DNA of 64,000 bases, taken from Opisthocomus hoazin (taxonomy: Eukaryota; Chordata; Aves; Opisthocomiformes; Opisthocomidae). The notes below the pieces were generated by a model. The model was not told the DNA's origin. It searched no databases and was given only the letters and a program-made list of their open reading frames with translations. Positions 12,401 to 26,843 of the stretch are shown here, piece after piece. The position numbers and the translations under genes were made by a program. The stretch spans positions 9,749,089 through 9,813,088 of the forward strand of contig NC_134431.1 of NCBI RefSeq assembly GCF_030867145.1, read 5' to 3'. Each line of letters begins with the position of its first letter. Position 1 is the stretch's first letter.

Positions 12401-15400
12401 TAGATTTCTGCTAATGCTGGTCATATTTTCTTCTTCTGCCTTTCTCTTCTCTTCTCTGCTTACTCACTAATCCATCATTGGGTCCCCCATCCATAATTTG
12501 ACCCTCAGGAGGTTTAGAATTGTTGGAAAACTATCTGATCCTTGATCTCAGCACAAACCAATTCGAGTGCAGATGAACATTTGGCAGCCATGCCACAGAC
12601 ATTTAATTTTAATTTCACTGAGGGAAATATTTGTTTGTTATTCATGAAGTCATTTGTTAATGGTGCTGATAAATCTTTCTGTTTGCACTCACTGGGTGAT
12701 GTGTGTAATGGCAGATCTGTCTTGGGAAATTACAGATATACACTGCAGGCCATAGAGAATGAATAGCCTGGTAAGCATAAATATTACTAACTACACCCTG
12801 CATCCAGGTGCTGCATTCCTCCACTAGCTCCTGTGTTGACCTACAGCATTGATCTTGTTCCTTCTTAATAGCAACCTTGAAACAAACAATCACTGTGCTT
12901 GCATCCATCTTCTGGAAGGTTGTGCAGTACTGCTGAAAGAAGAAAGTCATTTGGGTGCAGAATTACAAGGGGTTTTAGGAACAGGATTTCTTTACTTAGA
13001 TGTAGAATTTGGATTTACGTTATTTGGTATTTGGACAGGAAAAATATGAGAAAAATTAAGATACAATCTAGCCTCTCACATAAATATGCTACAATTTTCT
13101 ATCACTTGGATATTTAGAAAGATAAAAGGACTGTTAATTTAAAAGTTCAGTGTGCAGTTGCAACATGCAAGAAGTGAGAATTGTACATTTAAACATGTTT
13201 ACATAATTAGATGAACCACTAAAGATGTGATACACGATTGAGTTACTGTGGCTTAATGAGTTACCACATGACAACTAAATAATAGTAAAACTGCATATAT
13301 TCTTTTAGCCTGTTCTAAATATGGACTCAAAAGAATTAACTTGTCTCCTTCATGAAGGTTTACTCTAACTGATTTATCACATTTTGTTATTGGCTATGAG
13401 TATGCATTTGATAATAGTGGTGTTGATGTGTATAGTGTAGTATGTATTTCATGCACAGCGAATGCATAAATCACAGAAAATTGATTTTGTATCTGAATTC
13501 TGAGGAGTGCTTTATCTCCAACCTTTCTGGAGTAGATCAATTCAATCAGAATGACTTTGTCTTTACAACAAGGTTTGTAATATCCGTGGGGATTCCATTC
13601 AATTTCTTCAATAACTAAAACTATGTCCCTGAAACCTTCTGAATTCAGGATTCATTCTACAGTATTTAGTTTTGTTCTTTAGGAAATACTTTCTTCCAGT
13701 CCCCACCCACCTGCCTTGCTCCCTTATTTTTATATTAATTTCTACACTAGAGACCAACGGAGAGTTTTCAGATTCAGAAGACAGGCAACTATAGAACAGG
13801 ACTGAGAAAATGATAAGCTTCCATTATTCCCCGTTTCACTAAGTCAAATCCTTATTTGGAGGAACCTCCTTTGTTGGGTTCTCTGCATTGGTAGATGCTG
13901 CTGTCTTCATTTGCAAGGAACAGGGAAGAAAGAAAAGAGGAAATGTCCTGATGCTTGTTTTTTTTGGTACATAATGACTTCCCATCCTTCTGAAGTGAGC
14001 TCTGGGCAAGCAGTTCAACTGGAGGAGCTGCTTTGCTGGTGACATCTCAGATGTTTTTCACATGATAAGCTTTTAGTAAAACCTGTTGCAGGAAGAAACT
14101 GATCATTCCCAAGAACTCAAACAAATTAGGGCTGTTTAAATCTAAACAGCCTCTTAGAACTGAGCAATGTCAGATTCCCAGCAATGTACCTAACTCATTC
14201 AGGATGTTCTATAAACATTAAAGAATGTTAGCTCTATATAGTTCATATAATTCACATGTTTCCTGTAAGGCTTAGGAGTACAAACTACTCCCATAAGAAT
14301 GGTGAAGGGAATCCTAAACACCTCCTGAACACTTCAAATGCGTTTTCCCCTTTGGACTGGGTTACCTGATGAGCTGACAGCTGTGCTGTTGGAATAAGGT
14401 CTGATAGGTATCCTGAACCCTTTCTGTTAGAGAAAGTGACCTTTAGAGAGGCTGCTGAGACTGATGTTGCTTGGTCACTCTGGGACCAAACTGCAGGTAC
14501 CCCAAATCCCTTCTGCCACTTCACTTCCTGCCTGTGAACTCTTGTTGAAAGTCCCTCTCCTCCTTGGTTCTCTGAGCAAGTGTCTTGTGACTCATGACAG
14601 TGAAGATCATTCTATGCATCTGATTGCATAGAGAAGACTGATCACTCTGTTCTTTTGGATTGTCCTTTCTTCTTCCCCACAGATAAGTCAGGCTTGATCT
14701 CAGCAGCATATTCCTAGGGTATGGTGTAATCTAAGGCACATATGAGCAGGAAACCAGACCAGAATATTTCACCAATACTTTTATAATAAATCTGTAATCA
14801 CTAGAAATTATGCTGCCTCTGACAGCAGACTAAACTTCAGTGATCAAAGGGGCAAAAAAAGCTGTATTAGCAATGGAAGATCTCAGACATCCCTCTGAAC
14901 AGTGATGAACACACTTATTACTTCGTTTCTGTGTGTTAAACTTCACAAATTCTACCAAGCGCGAGTAAGAAAGTACAGGCCTTAGTTGATTAGAGTGTGG
15001 AAACAACATCTTCGTTCTTTAGCTATCCAGCAGTTCTTCCCACTGAAATGAAGGAGTTAATATTATTTTGTAATCTTGACAGCAGCCACATACATAAATC
15101 AGAAGTATATTTCGTGATCTGCAATAAAAGACTGTGGAAACATTTGGGCTAGGGAAAGAAGCAGCAGAAGCAAAGCTGAGAGTGATCCATTTCTTAGGTA
15201 AAGGCAAACAAAGGGTGTCTGCACAGCACAAAGCAGGTACCTGAATTACCACCAGGCAGCTGCCAAGCTTGACTTGAGAAGCCCTGCTCAGCAAAGTCCT
15301 TCTCAACAAGGCTATTTAGCCCCTGTGGAGAGCTGCACTAATACAATTATGTGACTTCTGCTGTGCAGGATTTCTTGCTCAAAGGTACCAAAAATCTTTA

Positions 15401-18400
15401 CACGGGATTAGATCATATGGCATGGAAATACTGTTAAGGAATTGCTTGACTGTATCTGAGGATATGAAAAGCAGGTCAGTGTCCCTGAGTGCTTTGTAGA
15501 GCTCAGAGGAGAGCAATGAAGCAGCAGCAAAGGAGTATGCAGTATAGGCATTCTGGTTTGTTTAGGATTCATCCAGTGAAATAAATACAAATTTTGAAAC
15601 TGAATTTGATAGCAAACACAACCAAAAAAAGACTCTCTTGCTCTATATGTTATGATATATTCTATAAAAATAAAGCCCATTTTTGTTATTGGAACTGGCC
15701 ATAGTAACACCTTAACTGCTTTCAGAATCTTCAATGCTGTTTTATTTTGTAGGCTTGTGCCTACCTGGACTTGGGATTTTTATGCCAAAGTACCTTCTGA
15801 CTTTCATTTATCAGCTTGTGTGATTTTGCAAAAACAATAAATTATTCTGTCCTATACAAAAACCATAATCTGTAACAATAGTGTCAGATACAAGAGCGAA
15901 AAGTAGAACACGCTGAAAGAATGTCTCTGTTCCTTGTTTATAATGAGATATGTGGTGGGAGGTAAAAGTGGATCATCATGTTCTTGTGCATAGTAAATGA
16001 TAATTGATGTATATAGCAATCAACTGTCAGGCCTAGAAATAAGCCCCTGTCTTCTCCATAATCAGACAAAGCCTGCGCTATCACTCTTTTCAAATTCTGT
16101 GAGTCTCTCTCATTCTGTAGAGACAGAGGCCACTCTGTTTCAGTGGAATCCTTGAAAATCCAAAGTGACTTCTGTCATTTGGAACACTACAATTTCGTTG
16201 CGTAGCTGAATTCCCTGCCTTTCAATGCAGAGATGATGTTCTGTATTGAGTAATGACCAGTACTCTAGCAATGACAAATAATGATTTGTATTCTGTGCAA
16301 GCGCATTGCTTGTATGCCTGCATGAGATTTCCTCTACATATATGTCCAACTGACAGATTAACACAGGATATAGTGTTAATAATTTTCCTTTTCAATGGAA
16401 TGTGGATCGTCTGTATTGATATGTATATAGCCTATTATAACATCAATGTAGCATACCACATGGATCTGTCCAAATTTAATATAGAACTGTAACTGTAAAA
16501 ATATTCATCCAAGAAAAAGAATTGTAAAATTTGGAATGGGTCCATACACTGACAAACATATAGAGTATATTAAATGGGCATTAAGTGTATGGATATTGAC
16601 TTTGTGAGTGGGTATGTAAGCGTCCAGTCTATTCAGTATATGCAGTTTCTACAGGTGCTCAGGTGCACCAAGATATTGTGCTTATGGTCAGGACTGAGTA
16701 TCTGAAACCAACAGAATGGTAAATGGAAATTTTATTGGTCTTTTACAGCATATGGGCTTTCTTTCTCCCTAGAAAACATTTACACACAGATATTTTACAT
16801 ATAATCCTAGGATGATCATTTTAAGTGTGATCATGTATCAAAGCTATGATTGATACCACTGGTTTTCCCACAGGTTCTTGTGAGTAATGTTACAAGGAAG
16901 ATATGGTACAGCCCTGTACTACTCCGAGCTTTTTGTCTTGCCTTGTGGTAATATCATTCTGCTTCTGGTTCTGCTCAGACTCATATGCTAACTTTACTTC
17001 CACTCACATCAGCAGGAATGCTAATGGGAATAATGCTAAGAACATATGTAGGTCTTGACAGAATATTAGTCTATGTATGCCCAGGATGAAGTGAACATAA
17101 GTCCAGGCTTTCAACATGATAATTTTACTTGGTGCTTGTGCAGGCTAACAAATTCTGACTTCTGTTTCCACTTCTCAGACTTGCAAGCAATTAAAATAGT
17201 GGCAGACATCACTTCACTACATGGATAATGAGACCAAATCAGGTCATAAGTCGTTTGAGACTACACTGATATATATGATTAGTCACGTGTGAACTAATGC
17301 TTCACAAATTTATGAAGCAGTTTTGCAATACCTAGAGGGCGGCCACATCCAGTTCTTTGACTCTTGTAGAGGATCTCTAATCAGTTACAAAGCCGCAGCA
17401 TCTCTTTTATCCAGCAATTAAATTAGAATCCTCCAGAATTACATTGGTACAAGGATTTAAAATCTGTACTCAACCTACAATATAAGTGGTGTCCTTAGAT
17501 GGTTTGTTGACCAAAAAAATATAATCATAAATTAATTTTTCTAATTTAGCTGTTTTATTTTTTTTACTTTTGGGAGTGATCTGGAAACAGACAGGGTTTT
17601 TTCTGCATTTTTTATGTTCAAATTTTGAATCTTGGATTCAGTAATTCTGTATGAGCAATGGGTCCCTTCCTCCCTTCCGAAATATTCCTAAAAATAGCAT
17701 TATTGAAAATACTTCATTTTTTAAAAAAAAAAAGGGCCCTTGCCGTGTTTAAATCATAATCTGTTCAGACACTGCCTTTCTCATAGCCTGGGAGATGTTG
17801 ATCACTTTTGCATTGCACCATTACAATGTCATCCAAAGAGACAGCAAATATTGCAGATTAATGCTGCCAAAATTAAAGTAATTACTCTCTGAAAGTGACA
17901 GGCATGTTATTAAGGCCATATGACATTGTACATGCTTGGTGTAATAACTAATCGGAAACCGCAGTATTTCTAGGACACAAATGTTTGGCAACATATACTT
18001 GACTAAGAGTCTTAGTATTGTAAATATATGCATTTCTCACCAGGAAACCAAGGAAACCACCTATCCTGAGGAGGGAAATCACACCTCTTTTCTAGCAACA
18101 GAAAATATGTATGAGCTTGAGGTAAAAGTGACATTTGCCATCTCTTTTCAGAGTTGGGACTAAGAATGGTCATTAGAATCCATAAAGGCAGGCTAGCTAT
18201 ATCTTTCTATAAGATTTTTTGTTTTGGTTGCAGTCTGAGAGTGCACAGTGTATGTAAGTGATACAAAATTACCTCTTAATGACCTTCAGGGAAATTGCAG
18301 AGACCTTTGCTGTCCCGGGCAGCTTAGTGAGCTGGGAGGACAAGACAAGTTTCTTGTGGAATCAGGGCAGCTTTGGATGCAATACAGTTGTCTTTCTGAT

Positions 18401-21400
18401 GTGGCTCTTAGCACCTGTGAAATAAATAAAAGCAACTGTAGTGAGGTTCACTTGTTTCAGATCCGTCTTGTAGTGCTCGAAACAGAGTGCTGGTTCTGAG
18501 TGAATTTTTTTAACACTGTAATGATATAAATACAGTGGACTGCAATTTCCCCAGTCTCTGCAGCAAATACGACCTTCTAATGACAAACTAAACACAGAAA
18601 AGGAAAGCTGAGGGAACTGCTAGTGGACAGACTAGCCTCTCATATAGGGCACAGCACACTGCTGCACAAGATGTTTCTCAAAATTACATTACTCATCTCT
18701 TCCTCCTCTTTTGTGAACAAGACAGCAGAAAGGTGGAAATTTCAGGCCTGGATTTTTTTCTATCCCTTGTATCTGACTTTCGCCAAGGCAAGGTATCTTC
18801 TGCTTCAGTGTAGGTAGCTGAGTGAAAAAGAATGCCTGTGAGTATGTCAGGTTGGGCACCTGAACGGGCACTTTTCCACTTGTAAAATTGGGCTAGTTAT
18901 TTAGCCTGTGAGCTGTGAGTATCATTTAACTACCATTTGTAGAGTACAGAAGTGCTAATATGAGTTAGACACTTTATTTTCACAGTATCCGTGACCTTGC
19001 TAACTTATACTCCTCTTCAGCCTGAGAAATTGGTTAGAGTTGTGAAAAGAGAAAAAAAATTTTCTAATAATATTATTTTTCACTTATACTTGAATTCAAG
19101 TTACTAAGTGGTTATGTATCTGACTATACTGTCTCAGGGCTTCAAGATATTTTATTGTCCCTTCAGAGATGCCACAATGAAAACCCTCTGCTGCTTTTTT
19201 GGCAGGTACCTTATGCCACTGATAATTCGTGTGTTTCAGTTACAGAATGTTTAATTGCGCTTTTAACATGTATACTTTTTGGCATCCTTTCAGCTCATTT
19301 GTAGGCACTTAAAATGCCAAGTGTTCTAATTTTTTTTAATGCAAGAAAATGGAGATAAAACATACTTTTTATATGAAAGAAATTTTAGAATGACAAATTC
19401 ACTCATGTAGTTGCTCTGTAATTTTAATGTATTTAGATCAGAAATTTGAGCTTCACCCATGGTAGTTCAGAAAATAATACCAGTGAGAGCAAATATACAC
19501 AGACAGCTTGGTATGTTTTTATTGAACTTGCAGACAATGGATTATAATTTTACTCCTCTTTGCATCTTCTGAGAAACAAAATTGTCCTTTACCTGGGTTG
19601 TCATATCCTGACTACATCCACTTGGAATCCCGCATGGTGATGTGTTGCCTAGAACTGAGGCAGAGAATAGCAATTCCTCTGTTCTTGCTAGATCAGAGAG
19701 GGGAAGGAAAGCTTCCATTGGAAGTCTCTGCTCTGGTAGGACTTTCAGTCCAATATGTGATGAGTAACACTGCTGTTCCAGTTGAGCAGGCTGTCAAGTT
19801 AAATATGTTTCTCGAATGATGCTTCCAGCATAGCCTGCTTAATACATATGCAATACATGTATTCAAGTAAAATAAAAATGAAATTAAATGTGCACTGAGT
19901 GTGTGAGCTGGAAAACCTTATGCCATTTTTATGACTAACATTGAAGAGCTTGGGTGTAAAGCTGTATTTCCATAGAGCAGACGGAGAGGCCTCTGGTGTT
20001 TAGAGTTGTAGCATTAGTACAGCCAGGGTTCCTGGAGACATAAAACAGAAAATATAAGGCTAAGTGCCTATCCCCTTGGGAACAAAAGGCAGAGTGGCAG
20101 ATGGGCCGTAATTGTTCCAGCCTAAGGACAAAGGAAGGACATATTATGGTCTTCTTGCTAATGCAGATGTATCTGTGGACATAAATGGCAAAACCTACAT
20201 TGTAAGCTGTATGTCAAAAAACCGGACTTTGAGATCCAGAAACGCTCAAGTGAAGTGAAAATCTCCACAGTCATCTATGAGTTTTGGAGCTGTCTTTTCA
20301 CAGGTGTGTTGATGTTTATTTTACCTTTTAGCAGCTGGTGACCAGAAACTAATACAGATGCTCTTTTACAACTGATATATGGGCCTCCCTCTAGTTGGGA
20401 GAAGTTACAGCTGACTCTCGAGGAGCTTACATGAGCTCCAAATATGGGAAAGCTCTTCCTATGTGATGCTGGTTTGCCTTGTCTGTGTTTGAGGGTTTTA
20501 CTGAGCACGTCCTGTTATTGAAACTGGGGCTAATCCCTATCTGATATAAGATCCTGGATTTCTGTTTCACAGAGATAATAACTGCACAACAACCCCCTCT
20601 TCCATTCAGACAGGTATGAAAAATGCTTGAATGAGGCAGACCAGCTTCTGTTTACTGTTTAGCAGGTGAATACTTTGTGTGCTGGAGGGCATAATGAGGC
20701 AGGATTGAAACAGCAAACAAGATTGGAAGAGCAAGGACATCTGCTGCTTAAAGACAAATCTGGTGTAATTGGAGTAACTGAAATGCAGCCAGTTCAGGAA
20801 ATAGGCTGTAATATTACATTATCCAGATACAGAGTTTAAGGACAGGCAATTCTCACTGAGAAAGGAGAAGGAGATATGACAGTATAAATGAGGAAGGACA
20901 TTATGCTGAAAACAGAATAACATTCACACAGGTGGCAACTTGGAGACACCTTGAACTTGAGGCTACATACTGAAATGGTAAAACAATTATAATAGAAAAC
21001 AATTACTGATCTCCCAGGGCTAGGTGAAAAGACAGATCAGGAAATATTTATGCAGATGGAGGATTGCACTTGGGCTAGGACGTTGATCATATGAAACTGC
21101 AATTACTCTGACATTGACTGGAATGAGAATTACGGAGGGACTTGGGAAGCTGAAGCTGTGCTTATTGACAGTTTTTTTTTTATCCTGCAGCTTGACAGCG
21201 AACAAGATTAGAGGCCATTTGGAAAAAGTTGCAATGACTAAGTGAGGGGACACAACTGCTGATGCCAGTGCTCAGGTTGGAATGATGTTATCTGAAAGTT
21301 AAGATGGAAGGAAATTGATTTTGAGTGTGGGGATGATTCTGATTTCCAGATGTGGGGAACTTCCTGTTATATTGTACTGTTGAAGCCCCAACTTTTGGGT

Positions 21401-21990
21401 GAACTGAAGTAGATATTTTATTGGATGACATACCAAGTAATTTCCAAAGCTGTCCTGACCTAGGTTTGAAACAGAATCACTGACCCTAATGTGGTTTGGT
21501 TTTCTTTGTCTTAAACTTTTAAGAATATATAGTTGCTGTAAATATGATTTCTGACTAGGATCATATGGGCTAATGGGAGAAAAGTCTTCAATCTGTATCT
21601 TGATCAGATAGTGCAGTAATGTTCAGCAGTAACACTTTTTAACACGCATATGATACTACTCCATAAAGCAAATGAATATTAATACAAAGTCTGTCATTTC
21701 TGTCTTTGGATTGTCATAAGACAGGATGATAAAAGTCTAATGGAGAGATAATGTTAACCTTCTCCCTGTTGTTTTAATTTATGACATGGCAGTGTGCTTC
21801 CGTCCAGGTGACACACACTGAGGTACCCAGTGTCAACATTTATTTTCAGTTCATTAAGAGACTAAAGGCTGCATTTAATTGACATGTTATGGCTGAAGCA
21901 GAAGTTGCCACTCTCAGATTGCAATAGATACCAAATGCAAGCGCAATCTTTTTGAAGGCGATGGAGTAATTCAAAAAGTTGGTTCCTCAA
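12401..21990. other. Intergenic region, no gene seen
   Basis: I found no supportable gene or RNA in this stretch. Visible structure is limited to small palindromes, such as a perfect 9-bp inverted repeat with a 4-nt loop at 14130-14151, and ordinary low-complexity tracts. Confidence 0.55.
14130..14151. repeat. Short perfect inverted repeat (9 bp, 4-nt loop)
   Basis: The sequence GGCTGTTTA, then AATC, then TAAACAGCC forms a perfect 9-bp hairpin. No following T tract or neighbouring gene gives it an obvious role. It may be chance. Confidence 0.6.
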
Positions 21991-22250
21991 AAAACCTTTC
22001 AGTACCACTTATCATCAAACTCATTTGAAGGCATTGACAGTCTCTCCATACAGGGCTGGACTGTGGCCATCAAGAAGGACTTCATCGCTCCTTAAGATAA
22101 AGAGAGATCCTAAGCTGAGACTGGTTGCATCCACAACTAGCTAAAACCGGACTGTCTTTTGTAGATGCACAAGAATTATTGCTAGAAAGGTAATACCTGT
22201 CTTCCACCCTCTGGGTGATGTGAATTTACTCCACAATGCTCCAGGCTATG

Positions 22251-22907
22251 CTAATGTGACTTTTCAGCTGCTTGGCTTGAAATGAAGTTTAGCCAGCTTG
22301 CTAGGAGCACACACAGAATGTGCTCACATTTACTTGCAAAATATCTTCTCGACACAGTGTGATCCAGCATAAAGCTATTGAACTTAGGGTGTACTATCTG
22401 CAGTGCTTCAGTGTAAGCCTGGAGGACACTATAACCTAGAAGGGACTGGAATTCATATATCTGGGGGATGGAGGATAGGGTGATATGGAAGCAGCTAATG
22501 CCAGCCTGCAAAAAGACAACATGAGGAGTTATTCTGTCTGGGTAGTAGACGGAGTTTAGACTGATAAGGCAGGGACAAATACTTTTTCTATGAGATGCAA
22601 ATGACAGCAAGGTTACATGGCTCAGGCAGACCACTGAAATCATCACACCTATAGAAAGTAAAATGACAGATGTAGGGAAGGTCTTGTTCCAACAGTCCGT
22701 CCTTACATAATCTGTCCTGCAGAAGTCTTTTAAAATCCACAAGACACAATTCACAGAAAGACCCCTGCCTTTTCTTACATTGACATACCATTGTTGATGA
22801 ACTGGTGGTGTATATTTGTAATGATGTAATGAATATTTGATGTTAAAAATGTCTCTCATGGGAGCTTCTGCGAGCTGTTTGCCAGGAATGTTCATCATTA
22901 CTTTCAA
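22251..22907 (-). other. Unrecognised 218-codon open reading frame
   Basis: An ATG-started open frame of 218 codons lies in otherwise gene-free DNA. I do not recognise the product. The predicted protein has nine cysteines, a strongly hydrophobic segment at about residues 79-103 and a shorter one near residues 197-210. It shows no motif I can tie to a known family. A frame this long is unusual for such AT-rich non-coding sequence. No splice-bounded neighbours, promoter or poly(A) signal were identified. It could be a remnant of an old retroelement, a lineage-specific exon or a chance frame. I give it no function. Confidence 0.3.
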
Positions 22908-23987
22908 AATGTTAACTCTTGTGACTGGTCAAAGGGGGGAATGTTATACTCCTCCACTCGTTCTGCCAGATTCTTGGTTGGTAAAAATCAGCATATGTCT
23001 TTAGGATTGAGATTAATGGGGCAGCATCAATTATACCACACATGGATCTGTCATGGTAATTTAATAAATTTATAACTCTTATATTTCCAGAATAAATATG
23101 ATTTTTACATGTGGTTATCATTAATACCTTTTAATAGCCACACCAAATTCACTATGTCTTTCAAGAGTCCTGCCTGGATGGATATTCCCTCTGTAGAATA
23201 TTTATAGAACTTGAGCAAAATGAGGGAAATAAACCGTTTCATAAGAATTTTTTGTGCATATGCATTTTGCAGGCCAGAGAGTAACAGCTTCAGGCATAGG
23301 CACACAATTCCTACCTCTTCTTTCAGAAGGCAAGTTCGGGAGTGATGTGAGCAGGGTGAAGGGGTTGGCTGAGACTGAGGCAGAAGAGGATTTACAGAGC
23401 ATACCCAGGATATGCACTAGGGATAGCACAGTGATTGATGTGGTCCACCTGTAAAGTTCCAAGCGGGGAAGAGGGATACAGTGCAAAGAGGCAATAGCAA
23501 GGCAGTGGGCTGCTGAGCTGCATGTTTGGAGTCACAGCTCTGGTACAAGAATATTGTGCATTTCACTGTGGAGGTGCCTGGGGGGAAGGTGGTGTCTTGT
23601 GCACATTCAAGTTCTTTCTAATGTAGAAGTTTTTGAGCATGTTTCCACAAATAACATTAACATACAGCTGCTGAATGCCAGCTAGAAATGTGTTGTTCTT
23701 TCTGCAATATGCAGATGTGATTAGTGCTAAAAATAATACATAACTGAAAGCTCTGGGAGCTGTATATCTTTCCAATTTGTCTTTCAGACTCCAAAGAAGT
23801 AGTGAAAATAGTCACAGAAACAAGAAAAAGAACTTAGCTGTATTCCTTCTGTTATCTGCAATGTAATTTTAGTCATTTAGCTCTAGCAGGCTGTTTTCCG
23901 AATTTCTTTCCCCCTCCTCTAAATGCCTTGTCTGCATTTCTGAGTATCTGTCTATTTTGAGCTTTCTTATTTATGCAAAGGGAATTA

Positions 23988-24001
23988 CCGCCATCTCCTG
24001 G
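23988..24001 (-). promoter_or_regulatory. CTCF-like binding motif
   Basis: The minus strand reads CCAGGAGATGGCGG, close to the CTCF core consensus CCASYAGRKGGCRS. The surrounding 24000-24110 is also more GC-rich than the flanks. The motif points left, away from PREX1. Binding is inferred from the motif only. Confidence 0.4.
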
Positions 24002-25625
24002 TCAAGCGACAGAGAGTAATAAAATACCTCCACCCACTGCGAGCTATACAGTCCCCCCACCCGCTGGAAGCAGGGATTTGCAACGGGAATCCCCGTGGAT
24101 TCAGTGCAGGCGATTCTGGTATGATTAGGATACCAGTTATTTGTCTGGCCATTCAGAGAAAAAGGGAACACTTAACTGCACGTTGGAAGCCTGGTCCAAT
24201 GGGTCCTGACTAGTCTGAGATTTGTACATGGTTCCATCACTGGTGTAATATGTGAGTGGTGACAAGTCAATTAGCTGTGCTATAAAAGGAGGAAAATTTA
24301 AGTATTCTTTCCTTAGGCAATGTCTTAGACTTCAACAATACAATACCCCTTATGTGTTACAGACCAACAGAAATTGTGTCTGTACTTTTATTTTCGCTTC
24401 CTGAAGTGACCATTTCAGCACAGGCTATTCAAGAGCTTAAAAATCAGTTGGGGTGAATAGCTAAAGGCACAGCTGAAGGTCATCAGTTCCTCTCAACTAG
24501 TCATATATTGCCAGTAAATGCCTTATGTTTTCTTTATTGTTTAAATAATATTCCTGCAACTGCATGTGAAAGGGAACAAAACAATTGCTCTTGACTTATT
24601 GGGAACGATCATTTCTATAAGGCATATATATGTTTCCCGTAAGAATCTAATCTTTGATATGATTACATCTTCTGTGATCTTTCTTCATCAGAATATTCTG
24701 GCTTATATGTAAGCCAGTTTAAATATTTATTTATCCAAATACCAGTTTGGAATGATCATTTCCTAATTTTTTTCTTCCAATATCTTGCCTTCATTGTGAC
24801 CTCTGAGCTTAAAGGCAGAAGTAATTTTAAAAAAACTCTTAATTATAGCCACCTTCAGAGTGAATCTGCCAGCTAGTAAAACATAAAGGTTGATCTTCTA
24901 AATGCTAGTGTGCATTGTATATTGTGGTGTCTGGAAAAGACTAATGAGTAAGGAGGCAAATCTGGAAAGTATCATTACACCATTTTGAGAGTTTGGCTTG
25001 TGTTTTACAAAAAAAGAACACTTAAAGAATGAGACCAGAGACCTGCAGCCATGCACAGCATTTGACTTAACATTTAGACTCATTGTGCTTGTTCACATCC
25101 TTTCTGTGCTCTAATTCCACATCTCTCACAATGGACTCTGCACGCAAGAAAAAATTTTGGCCAGAAGTTGACACTTCTTCTCAACAGGACTAGGAGCAAC
25201 ATTTCATCTTATTTTTGTTTATTGATAGTTTCCATTCGTATTTGCAATGACATGCAACAGGCTTTTCCTCCCACCATGTAGTCTGTAGGACTTTCAGGAC
25301 AAAGGAGTTTGTGTTTAATGGTTTTCATGTTCTTACTTCTTAAAGAGCAGAGTAATTTATGGCATTGTTTCCCATGCTCAGTAGGCCTCTGCTTATCCCA
25401 TTAACTGTTTCTAGTAAATAAATGATCTCAGAGCATGTTGTTATGCCCTGAAGATGCACGTTTGTATCATATGTATTAGCCAAATGTTCCATAGTGTAGG
25501 AAAAAACAAATGCAGCACAACAGATAATTGTAAAAAGCCTATCACCAGGAAATAATTTAGAAGAAATCAAACCTGACCCAGGTAAGTTTGGAGGTTTTTT
25601 TAATTATCTTCAATAATACAGGAAG

Positions 25626-25672
25626 AATGCAGATTAAGATTTTCCTAAATCTTAATGCAGATTAAGATTTCC
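25626..25672. repeat. 17-nt direct repeat, 28-nt period
   Basis: AATGCAGATTAAGATTT occurs at 25626 and again at 25654. The spacer carries the inverse AAATCTTA, so the block can also fold on itself. It is probably a small local duplication. Confidence 0.75.
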
Positions 25673-26843
25673 GAAAGCAGGAAGTGTAGCAGATTTAATC
25701 ATGGATTTTGCCCACATTCAGCAGACCAGCAGGGCACTCATTTCACAGACTCCTAAGATTATTCTGTCCGTTCCGTGAAATCCTCTTCCTGCTTTCTGGT
25801 TCGCTGACAGCATCTGAAGATGCATTCTGATCTGAGGTGGTGCCACTAACAAAGGAATTCTCTCTGGAGCTCATCAATGATAGAAATTGCAAAGGATTTC
25901 TCTTCTAACCTGGTAACTGATCTTTAAACTCACTTCAAAAAACCACTTGCCAGCCTTGGTGAGTTGCGAGTCAGTCAAAGAGACTGCACTTCTTTTCCTG
26001 TTGTGTTCTGCAGCACTCTGCTTTTCTGCTGGTCAAAGGATGAAACCAGTGAAGTGGTTTTCATCCTAACAGTTTTCATCCTTCAGGTTTACTGTCAAGA
26101 CTATACTTTTCTAAATCTCTAAACAGTACAGGGCCAGCATGTATAGCAGGCTCCACAGTGCTCCTTTCTACTGAAAAAGAAATCATTATTGTTATAATCT
26201 TTTCACAGGGTCCTTCGCCTAGCTGAATGGCCTCATCTCCCCTTACCTCCCTTCAGCTTTCCTTCCCCTCCCTGAGGTGTAAAACTGAAGGCCATGATCA
26301 CTATGGAAAAGATGAGGGATGTTACCAGACAGTTTTCACTATGCCTTTGGTGGAGGCACCAGCAGAACTGACAGGGTAGGTTAGCCATCTGCTCATTGTG
26401 CGTTTTGTCACAAAGTCAGCCCAAGTTTACCAAACAGCATTCAACGGTGGGATGAAGTGAGCCCTCCAACTTTGCACTGAAGCAGATGAGAAGTGCTGGC
26501 ATGAGCTGTTTGTCCAGGGGCAGGGCCCTGAGCTGCAGCTGGCGGGCAACGGTAAGCCCCTGGCAAAGATGACGTCTTTAGCTGCCAGCAGCCTTCTTCA
26601 TAGTAATTGTAGTTCCTGTGGCTGCACCCCTCAACTGGCCACCAGGAAAATCTTTTCTTAGGTACGTCTGTGTCCAGAGTTCCAGAGGAATACCAGATTT
26701 TACTAAAGTACCTCAGAGTGAAGTTACACAGCATGGAGAAGGCAGTACAACAGCTCATTTCTTCTGAAAGGAGGACAGTCTGCTTCCCCCACTCCTCACT
26801 CTGTACTTTCCTCCATCACCTTGTACTGATGCATTGAACCTTG

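Larger units (their letters stand above)
22908..26843. other. Intergenic region with a CTCF-like site and a small duplication
   Basis: No gene was recognised. The stretch contains the CTCF-like motif at 23988, a perfect 8-bp palindromic hairpin at 24698-24717 (CTGGCTTA, TATG, TAAGCCAG), and a 17-nt direct repeat at 25626-25672. Open frames are short and unsupported. Confidence 0.55.

Noticed and set aside
22912..23121. 69-codon minus-strand frame just upstream of the 218-codon frame as a first exon
   Set aside because: It is in a different frame, has no donor that restores the frame, and has no family match.
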